Source: Dysidea avara
Lineage: Eukaryota > Porifera > Demospongiae > Dictyoceratida > Dysideidae
DNA length: 64,000 bases
NCBI RefSeq assembly: GCF_963678975.1
Contig: NC_089274.1
Coordinates: 32,593,090 to 32,657,089, forward strand
Direction of reading: 5' to 3'
Below the pieces are notes generated by a model. The model saw nothing but the letters and a program-made list of their open reading frames with translations, had not been told where the DNA came from and did no database searches. The translations under genes and the position numbers were made by a program. How positions within the stretch are numbered: position 1 is the stretch's first letter; each line of letters opens with the position of its first letter. Below, piece after piece: positions 55,327-64,000 of this stretch.

Positions 55327-56000
55327 GAGATCAGCTAGAAGAAGTTACCTTGTAAATAGTTCAGCTACAAACAAATCACCCTGTAGAGAGTTCAGCTACA
55401 AAGAAACCACCATGTAGAGAGTTCAGCTACAAACAAATCATACTGTAGAGAGATCAGCTAGAAGAAGTTACCTCGTAGAGAGTTCAGCTACAAAGAAACC
55501 ATTCTGTAAAGAGCCCAGCTGCAAACAAATCACCTGTACAGAATTCAGCTACAAACAAGTGATCCTGTAGAGAGATCAGCTAGAAGAAGTTACCTTGTAG
55601 AGAGTTCAGCTACAAACAAATCACCCTGTAGAGTGATCAGCTAGAAGAAGTCACCTTGTAGAGAGTTCAGTTACAAAGAAACCACCATGTATAGAGTTCA
55701 GCTAGAAACAATTTACCCTGTAGAGCGATCAGCTAGAAACAGTGATCCTGTAGAGAGATCAGCTAAAAGAAGTTACCTCGCAGAGAATTCAGCTGCAAAC
55801 GAATCACCCTGTAGAAAGATCAGCTAGAAAAAGTTACCTTGTAGATAATTCAGCTACAAACAAATCACTCTGTAGAGAGATCAGCTAGAAGAAATTACCT
55901 TGTAGGTCGTTCAGCTACAAACAATTCACTCTGTAGAGAGAGCAGCTAGAAGAAGTCACGTTGTAGAGTGTTCAGTTACAAATAAACCACCATGTAGAGT
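55327..56000. repeat. 31-bp tandem array, block 1b
   Basis: Continuation of block 1a beyond the hAT insertion, about 21 units, decaying near 56000. Confidence 0.92.
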
Positions 56001-56169
56001 TCTGTAATAAATATATGTATTATATATATAATTTGTACATTTATTGATAAAATCAGAAATATTTAAAGTATTCATCTGCTTCATCTTTTCTTCTTCCTGT
56101 AGAAAAGAAAAAAAATAGGTTTAAAAAGCCCCAAAGCTGGCCATAGGCCGGCTTTGGGGTATACAAATA

Positions 56170-56530
56170 CAAAAAGAAGTGAAATCTAATCCAAAACAGC
56201 CAAGCTGTAAAAAAGTGTGCGGCCTTCAAAAGGCTATGGTGAATAAAGATGTGAAATCCAAGGTGGCGGCCAAGAAATGGCTGTGATGGTAGGTTAATGG
56301 TAAAAATTTTAATAACGACAATTCAGGTGAATTTTGTGCTAAGACCAAGCGGCACAGTAATTCACCTGAATTGTCATTATTAAAATTTTTACCATTAACC
56401 TACCATCACAGCCATTTCTTGGCCACCACCTTGGATTTCACATCTTTTTTCACCATAGCCTTTTTGAGGGCCGCACACTTTTTTTTACAGCTTGGCTGTT
56501 TTGGATTAGATTAGAGTATCTCGATCTTGT
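56170..56530. mobile_element. Palindromic MITE
   Basis: Arms CTAATCCAAAACAGCCAAGC (about 56189) and GCTTGGCTGTTTTGGATTAG (about 56490). They share AAGTGTGCGGCC, GGATTTCACATC and GTAGGTTAATGGTAAAAATT. The right end runs into ATTAGAGTATCTCGATC, the dispersed motif. The spacer is about 30 bp around 56345. Confidence 0.82.
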
Positions 56531-56970
56531 ACACCTCCAATGCTGATCCGGGTCCTTTTTGCATAAACTTTAGCATAAATTCACTGATAATACATTGGAA
56601 AGATGTTTATACGGTGGTTTTATGAGTATTTGTATTATTAGTGATCATATAATTATGCTAAGACAACAATTTCATTATAATACTCAGCATATTGATCAAG
56701 TAAAGCCTAAATATGAAGGGGGGGATCCGCCCCTGCTTACATAGCATTGATTAATTGACTTGGTTGGCTTTGTGTCAATTTTTCTTAACATTTTTTTGCT
56801 ATAAATGGCAGCAGAACGTTTAAACAGTGAACTAGACTGGTGTTTTTTTGGTTTTTAATTTCATTTTAGTTTTCTAGGATTTGTGTATGTATTTAATAAA
56901 AACTTATCCGTCAGGAGTTTTTTTTGTATATTTCATACAGCTTTATAGTTTAAAGGTTCTACTAAGAGTA
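56531..56970. other. AT-rich spacer between composite repeats
   Basis: Contains GGGGGGATCCGCCCCTG at 56720, probably a decayed transposon end. No gene. Confidence 0.4.
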
Positions 56971-56974
56971 ATTA

Positions 56975-57232
56975 ATGGAAGAGAGAGTATCCAACTGCCA
57001 TATACTGCATCAAAAATGAGCACATCAAGTAGAGAAGCCATCCTGTAGTGCTTTCAAAGAAAGTGTTGAATGAAGTAATCAACGCCTTTTAGCTCAGACT
57101 ATTCGAAGTGCACATGCATGATTTAAAACTTCATTCAACACTTTCTTTGAAAGCACTACAGGATGGCTTGTCTACTTGACATTTGATGTAGTATATGGCA
57201 GTTGGATACTCTCTCTTCCATTGGTTCTACTA
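56975..57232. mobile_element. Palindromic MITE
   Basis: Arms of about 105 bp: GAGAGAGTATCCAACTGCCA (56982) and its complement (57205). They share GAAGCCATCCTGTAGTGC and AGAAAGTGTTGAATGAAGT. Spacer about 45 bp. Confidence 0.82.
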
Positions 57233-57274
57233 ACAGGCTTTATAGCCTTCTCACACGTCCCTAGTGGGATCAAG

Positions 57275-60200
57275 ACACACGGTAGTGTGTCGTGCGGCCC
57301 ATGAAGCCGGCGCGCCACACCGTGAGTATACTTACAGGAAGAAAGTAAACGCGATTTTCATACCTTTGTAGCTCCGTGATTCCTTATCCGATTGAAACCA
57401 AAGTTGCTACAGAAGTGCTGGCTAGGTAGGGGAGTCCACATTCCAATTTTGAAGAAAATCGCTCCATCCATTTCCGAGATACGATCGGCCAAAGTTTGGG
57501 TTTTTTCTTCTTCTACTTCTTTTCGCACACTTTGCAAAATCCGCCATAAAACACGAATTCGTGCTCCAATCGGGCTGAAATGTGGCACACGTAAAGGGCT
57601 CATTAAGGCGAATCTCAGTACCAAGTTTGGTAGGAATCCGATGAACATTCACCGAGTTACGACCGATTATTTGCGTAAAATAAGGTCGAAGGTCTGTCAC
57701 GCCCACAGGGTAAACCGCTTGAGGAATGAGCTGAAAATTGCTATGTAGATGGAGTAACTATCGTAGGAGTGCTTTTTTGTGGTTTGAAAGGAATTCAGTT
57801 AAAGGCCATCGAGATATGACACAAAACCCAACCTGTGTCACAATTACGCGATCGATTTTTATGAATAAAAAAACTATTAGTTTTCACGCCTACTAGGCAA
57901 ACCGCTTAGAGCAGTGAGCTGAAAATCGGTGTGTAGCTGGAATAATCATCATAGAAAGTCCTTGCAGTAGTACAGAAGAATTGTATTACAAACCACTGAG
58001 TTATGATTCCAAAGCCAACTACGTGTAACATATGCGAGATCGAGATACTCTAATAGAACAGTCACCCTAAGAGAGCACTGATTCAGCTAATTTATTTACT
58101 CCATTATAGAATTCTATTACATTGCAAGTTATTCTGTAGGGAGTTCAGCTGCAAACAGTTAATCTTATAGACAGTTCAGCAAGAAGCAAGTCACCCTATA
58201 GAGAGTTCAGCTACAGATATATCGCTGTAGTGATTCAGAAGAATCAGAACATTACAAGTCACACTGAAGAGAGTTCAGCTATAAACAAGTCACTGTGGAG
58301 AGAGTTCAGCTACAAAGAAACTACCCTGTAGAGAGTTCATCTATACAAACAAGTTAACCTATAGAGACCAGCTGCAAACAAGTAACCCTGTAGAGATTTC
58401 AGCTACAGACAGGTCACTTTATAGTTTATACAATGTTCAGCTACAAGTAAGTCACTCTGTAGAGAATTCAGCTACATACAAGTCACTCTGTAGAGAATTT
58501 TACTACAAACAAGTCACAGTGTAGAGAGTTCAGCAACCAAAAAACCACCTGTAAAGAGTTCAGCTATACAAACAAGTTACTCTGTAGAGAGAACAGCTAG
58601 AAACAAGAGAGAGCTCAGTTAGAAGAAGTTGCCCTGTAGAGATCTCAGCTGCAAAGAAACCCTGTAGAGAGATCAACTACAAACAAATCACCCTGCAGAG
58701 TGTTCAGCTATAAACAAATCACCCTGTAGAAAGTTCAGGTACAGGCAAATCACCCTATATAGAGTTCAGCTACAAAAAAAAAACACTCTGTAGAGAGTTC
58801 AGCTACAAAGAAACCATACTGTAGAGAGTTCAGCTACAAACAAGTTACCCTACAGTGAAATCAGTTTGAAATAAGAGATTTCAGTTACAAACAAATCAAC
58901 CTGTAGAGAGTTCAGTGACAAAGAAACAATCCTGTAGAGAGTTCAGCTACAAACCAATCACCCTGTAGAGAGTTCAGCTACAATTAAATCAACCTGTAGA
59001 GAGATCAGCTAGAAACTAGACACAATATAGGGAATTCGGTTACAAGCAAATCACCCTGTAAAGAGATCAGCTACAAACAAATCACCTTGCAGTGAGTTCA
59101 GCTACAAACAAATTACCCTGTAGAGAGATCAGCTACAAACAAAACACCATGTAGAGACTACAGCTACAAACAAATCAACCTGTAGAGATTTCAGTTACAA
59201 ACAGATCACCCACTGTAGAGAGATCAGCTACAACCAAATCATCCAGTAGAGAGATCAGCTACAACCAAATCACCCTGTAGAGAGATCAGCTATAACCAAA
59301 TCACCCTGTAGAGAGATCAGCTACAAACAAATCACCCTGTAGAGAGTTCAGCTACAAACAAAACACCATGTAGAGACTACAGCTACAAACAAATCAACCT
59401 GTAGAGATTTCAGTTACAAACAGATCACCCACTGTAGAGAGATCAGCTACAACCAAATCATCCAGTAGAGAGATCAGCTACAACCAAATCACCCTGTAGA
59501 GAGATCAGCTATAACCAAATCACCCTGTAGAGAGATCAGCTACAAACAAATCACCCTGTAGAGAGTTCAGCTACAAACAAATCACCCTGTAGAGAGTTCA
59601 GCTACAAACAATTCACCCTCTGGAGAGTTCAGCTACAACCAAATCACCCTGTAGAGAGTTCAGCTACAAAAAAATCACCTTGTAGAGAGTTAAGCTACAA
59701 ACACATCACTCTGTAGAAAGATCAGCTGGAAACAAATCACCTTGCAGTGAGTTCAGCTACAAACAAATTACCCTGTAGAGAGATCAGTTACAAACAAGAC
59801 ACCATGTAGAGACTTCAGTTACAAACAAATCAACCTGTAGAGATTTCAGTTACAAACAAATCACCCACTGTAGAGAGATCAGCTACAACCAAATCACTCT
59901 GTAGAGAGATCAGCTACAACCAAATCACCCTGTAGAGAGATCAGCTACAAACAAATCACCCTGTAGAGAGATCAGCTACAAACAAATCACCCTGTAGAGA
60001 GTTCAGCTACAAACAATTCACCCTCTGGAGAGTTCAGTTACAACCAAATCACCCTGTAGAGAGTTCAGCTACAAACAAATCACCTTGTAGAGAGTTAAGC
60101 TACAAACACATCACTCTGTAGAGAGATCAGCTAGAAACAAATCACATTGCAGTGAGTTCAGCTACAAACAAATTACCCTGTAGAGAGATCAGCTACAAAC

Positions 60201-62306
60201 AAAACACCGTGTAGAGACTTCAGTTACAAACAAATCAACCTGTAGAGATTTCAGTTACAAACAAATCACCCACTGTAGAGAGATCAGTTACAACCATATC
60301 ACTCTGTAGAGAGATCAGCTACAACCAAATCACTCTGTAGAGAGATCAGCTACAAACAAATCACCCTGTAGAGAGTTCAGCTACAAACAAATCACCCTGT
60401 AGAGAGTTCAGCTACAAACAATCCACCCTCTGGAGAGTTCAGCTACAACCAAATCACCCTATAGAGAGTTCAGCTACAAACAAATCACCTTGTAGAAAGT
60501 TAAGCTACAAACACATCACCCTGTAGAGAGATCAGCTACAAACAAATCACCTTGCAGTGAGTTCAGCTACAAACAAATTACCCTGTAGAGATTTCAGTTA
60601 CAAACAAATCACCCACTGTAGAGAGATCAGCTACAACCAAATCACCCTGTAGAGAGATCAGCTACAAACAATCACCCTGTAGAGAGATCAGCTACAAACA
60701 AATCACTCTGTAGAGAGTTCAGTTACAAACACATCACCCTGTAGAGAGATCAGCTACAAACAAATCACCTTGCAGTGAGTTCAGCTACAAACAAATTACC
60801 CTGTAGAGAGATCAGCTACAAACAAAACACTGTGTAGAGACTTCAGCTACAAACAAATCAACCTGTAGAGATTTCAGTTACAAACACATCACCCTGTAGA
60901 GAGTTCAGCTGCAAACAAATCACCCTGTAGAGAGTTCAGCTGCAAACAAATCACCCTGTAGAGAGTTCAGGTAGAAAAAAATCAACCTGTAGAGAGATCA
61001 GCTATATAGACACTAGATACAATATAGGGAAATCAGTTACAAGCAAATCACCCTGTAGAGACTTCAGTTACAAACACATCACCCTGTAGAGAGATCAGCT
61101 ACAAACAAATCACCTTGCAGTGAGTTCAGCTACAAACAAATTACCCTGTAGAGCGATCAGCTACAAAAAAAATACCTTGCAGTGAGTTCAGCTACAAACA
61201 AATCAACCTGTAGAGATTTCAGTTACAAACAAATCACCCACTGTAGAGAGAGCAGCTACAACCTAAATCACCCTGTAGAAAGATCAGCTACAAACAAATC
61301 ACCCTGTAGAGAGTTCAGCTACAAACAAATCACCTTGTAGAGAGTTAAGATACAAACAAATTACCCAGTAGAGAAATCAGCTACAAACAAATCACCTTGT
61401 AGAGAGTTCACTTACAAACAAATCTACCCGTAGAGATATCAGTTACAAACAAATCACCCCCTGTAGAGAGATCAGATCACCCTGTACAGAGTTCAGCTAC
61501 AAACAAATCACCCTGTAGAGTGTTCGGCAAGATAACAGTCACCCTACAGAGACATCAGGTTACCCTATAGAGAGGTCAGCTAGAAGAAGTCACCTTGTAG
61601 AGAGTTCAGCAACAAAGAACCCACTCTGTAGAGAGTTCAACTAGAAACTAGTTACCCTATACAGAGATCAGCTATATATAGAAACAAGTCATCCTGTAGA
61701 GAATTCAGCTACAAACAAATCACCCTGTAGAGATTTCAGCTACAAACAGATCATCATCCTGTAGATAGTCCAGCTATAGATACAAGTCACCCTGTAGTAG
61801 AAGTCACCTTGTAGAGAGATCAGCTAGAAACAAGTCACCTTGTAGAGACCAGCTACAAAGAAACCATCCTCTAGAGAGTTCAGCTATAAACAAATCACCC
61901 AGAGAGTTCAGCTATGAATAGATCACCCTGTAGAGAGTTCAGCTATACAAGTCACCCTGTAGAGAGATCAGCTAGAAGCAAGTCACCTTGTAGAGAGTTC
62001 AGCTACAAAGAAACCATCCTGTAGAGAGTTCAGCTACAAACAAATCATCCTGCATAGTGTTCAGCTGCAAATAAATTACCCTGTAGAGAGTTCAGCTACA
62101 AAGAAACCATCCTGTAGAGAGTTCAGCTACAAACAAATCATCCTGCATAGTGTTCAGCTGCAAATAAATTACCCTGTAGAGAGTTCAGCTACAAAGAAAC
62201 CATCCTGTAGAGAGTTCAGCTACAAACAAATCATCCTGCATAGTGTTCAGCTGCAAATAAATAACCCTGTAGAGAGTTCAGCTACAAACAAATCACCCTG
62301 TAGAGC
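57275..62306 (+). repeat. Composite repeat copy 2: head plus 31-bp array
   Basis: Head 57275-58060 (CACACGGTAGTGTGTCGTGC, AAGCCGGCGCG, CACGCCCACAGGGTAAACCG). It is followed by GATCGAGATACTCTAATAGA and an uninterrupted array to 62306. Copy 2 shows the head without the MULE-like insertion of copy 1. Confidence 0.82.
58080..62306. repeat. 31-bp tandem array, block 2 (4.2 kb)
   Basis: About 135 units of the type TGTAGAGAGTTCAGCTACAA + ACAAATCACCC, with GAGATCAGCT and CAACCAAATC variants. Higher-order repeats are evident, for example GTAGAGACTACAGC at 59151 and 59370 (219-bp period), with relatives near 59806 and 60211. The last part (62010-62260) shows a 3-unit period of about 93 bp. Confidence 0.96.
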
Positions 62307-62317
62307 AGGTATAGTCA

Positions 62318-63160
62318 AATTCCAAAATCGGATGCTTTTTGACCTCACATTTTCATCCAAATATGGATGATGCTTCACTAAATCATCCATTTTGGATGAT
62401 TATTACTCATCTCTCTTATAGTTACATAAGCAAACATCATCCAAAAGTGGATGATTATTGCTTGATTCTCTATATAGTGAGTGCTTATGTAAGCAAATAT
62501 CATCCAAAAGTGGATGATATTTGCTTGATTCACTATATAGTGAGAGATGTATGCAAGAAGCATCCAAAATCGGATGTTTCTAACCATCCAATATTGGAAT
62601 GTAAACTTAGCCTTCCAAAATCGGATGTTTCTAACCATCCAATATTGGAATGTAAACTTTGCCTTCCAAAATCGGATGTTTCTTGCCATCCAATATTGGA
62701 ATGTAATTTCTGTCGTCCAAAATTGGATGTTTCTTGCCATCCAATATTGGAATGTAACTTCAGCCTTCCAAAATTGGATGTTTCTTGCCATCCAATATTG
62801 GAATGCAATTTCTGTCGTCCAAAATCGGATGTTTCTTGCCATCCTATATTGGAATGTAATTTCTGTCGTCCAAAATTGGATGTTTCTTGCCATCCTATAT
62901 TGGAATGTAATTTCTGCCTTCCAAAATTGGATGTTTCTTGCCATCCAATATTGGAATGTAATTTCTGTCGTCCAAAATTGGATGTTTCTTGCAATCCAAT
63001 ATTGGAATGTAACTTCCGCCTTCCAAAATCGCATGGTTTTTGCCATCCAATATTGAAATATAAGTTTTGCTTTCCAAAAATGGATGTTTCTTACTATCCA
63101 TTATTGGAATGTAAGTTTTGCTTTCCAAAATTAGATGGTTCTTGCCATCCAATATAGACT
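62318..63160. repeat. 51-bp tandem array
   Basis: About 11 regular units of the type CCAAAATTGGATGTTTCTTG + CCATCCAATATTGGAATGT, preceded by more diverged units (62318-62560). Each unit contains two inverted words (TCCAAAATTGGA, TCCAATATTGGA). Because 51 is a multiple of three, several frames on both strands stay open; I do not regard them as genes. Confidence 0.95.
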
Positions 63161-63865
63161 ATTTCCGAAATGACGTCTTGCAAACTCTATTTAGGGGACT
63201 CTTACGTTTTCGAGTACAGCTTCCCACGAAGAATACTTCTAAGGACCTATCATGCGACTTCTAGAGATAATTTCGAAATGAAATCACCAGGTATTGTTAA
63301 AGAAATGCTAATTTACCTCTACTCGGAAAAACAGGCGAAAAATTTAAACCCGAGTAAAAAAAATTGTGTTATTGCCTTATAGCTGTACCTGTTAGTTTTA
63401 GCTCGATATCTTCTTCCTGTAGTACACTAACAAGTCGACCTCCATTTACGGCCCATAGAAACAGTACTCAAAAACATTGGAGTCCCCCAAATAGAGGTTA
63501 TTGAAACCTCAATTATTTTAAGTGAGATTGGTAGCATACAGCTGCAGATGATCAGTTTCTGTGGAATTTTCAGTATGTGTAGGGATCACAATAATAAAAG
63601 CACTGAAACAAGAAGATAGCAACACAGTGCCACTGAGTGCATTCTACTTCAAAATGGCCCAAAAAGCATCCTATGAGTTTCTCCAACTTTTTGGATTAGA
63701 AATTTTTCACCATGAGTAGGGATCACAATAATGAAACAAGAAGATACTGGTAGTAGCACAATGCCACTGAGTGCATACATTTTAGTTCCCATTATAGCCA
63801 CACACACATGTACACAAAATATGGGCGGAATCGTGCTTAACTTTAGTCATACAATGCTGCTGAAT
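63161..63865. other. Stretch with an unsupported 70-codon open frame
   Basis: 63170-63382 (plus) is open for 70 codons (MTSCKLYLGDSYVFEYSFPR ...). It has no recognisable domain or splice context. An approximately 100-bp sequence sharing AGGGATCACAATAAT is duplicated at 63580 and 63716. Confidence 0.35.
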
Positions 63866-63867
63866 CT

Positions 63868-64000
63868 ATTTATTTTAATGCTTTACAGCACTTAACAAGT
63901 GCTGAAGGTCTGTAAGACACCTGGCTCCACAGCCTGGTTAAAGATGTTTTGAAAAAGTACAGAAAGGTGAAAAAGTCCATGATTAGGCCTAGACAGGCAA
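63868..64000 (-). repeat. SINE copy (reverse, cut by window end)
   Basis: Reverse complement of the family at 33160-33390: TAATGCTTTACAGCACTT, GTGCTGAAGGTCTGTA, and GAAAAAGTCCATGATTAGGC toward the end. Confidence 0.8.

Larger units (their letters stand above)
50364..56000 (+). repeat. Composite repeat copy 1: head plus 31-bp array
   Basis: Head 50364-50628 (GGCACACGGTAGTGTGTCGT ...) continues at 53133-53690 after a MULE-like insertion. It is followed by a 31-bp tandem array (53690-56000) broken by a hAT (54520-55326). The head matches 57275-58060 throughout. The head-to-array junction carries GATCGAGATACTCTAATAGA in both copies. No coding function recognised. Confidence 0.8.

Noticed and set aside
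53690-62306. CRISPR-like look of the 31-bp repeats
   Set aside because: Units follow one another with no unique spacers, are degenerate, form higher-order repeats and lie in intron-bearing animal DNA. It is a satellite, not a CRISPR array.
62339-63157. 272-codon open frame on plus (and 222 on minus)
   Set aside because: Both simply read the 51-bp tandem repeat, whose length is a multiple of three. No domain, and open in opposing frames.
63170-63382. 70-codon open frame after the 51-bp array
   Set aside because: Plausible composition but no motif, splice sites or partner exon.

Overview
The window looks like intron-rich, repeat-saturated animal DNA. It has spliceosomal exons with very short introns, a CXXC zinc finger, long microsatellites, palindromic MITEs and a 31-bp satellite. 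A demosponge or another marine invertebrate is my best guess, but nothing here fixes the species. There is a 200-base assembly gap at 28501-28700. No rRNA or tRNA gene and no CRISPR array was seen.

Three host-type or transposon-derived split genes can be assembled from phase-compatible exons. (1) A plus-strand gene at 8201-17030 encodes a Cys-rich zinc-ribbon-like segment, a segment I do not recognise and a C-terminal CXXC DNA-binding finger. Between exon 3 and the CXXC exon lies an 80-bp tandem array. It reads as 24 microexons (21 of 27 nt, two of 30, one of 18), each with its own acceptor and donor, all in phase 1-1 like the flanking exons, and each encoding a version of VVNGSQQGT. This is the most interesting object in the window. 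(2) A minus-strand gene of at least 14 exons (28745 down to 20769) encodes a KDZ-type transposase-like protein with its D, D and E motifs visible. It has one apparent frameshift and part of its N-terminus is in the gap. (3) A minus-strand gene (exons at 44033-44281 and 37407-37547) encodes a small secreted Cys-rich protein; its exon 2 lies inside a 10.3-kb segment bounded by inverted repeats.

Mobile DNA dominates the rest. An almost full-length R2-like (RLE-type) non-LTR retrotransposon (28941-32090, minus) with a 1020-residue open frame sits in one arm of a palindromic MITE. There are three MULE-like foldback elements with 9-10-bp target duplications (2193-3045, 4965-7165, 50629-53132), and three hAT elements with exact 8-bp duplications (3385-3710, 40021-40524, 54520-55326). 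Also present are TA-flanked MITEs, pogo/Tigger-like MITEs, tRNA-derived SINE copies, a decayed LINE (46430-47990) and several large palindromes.

The right end (50.3-62.3 kb) holds two copies of one composite repeat: an approximately 0.8-kb head followed by a long 31-bp tandem array. The first copy is broken by a MULE-like and a hAT insertion, so a relative order of insertion can be read. A 51-bp tandem array (62.3-63.2 kb) and a reversed SINE copy close the window.
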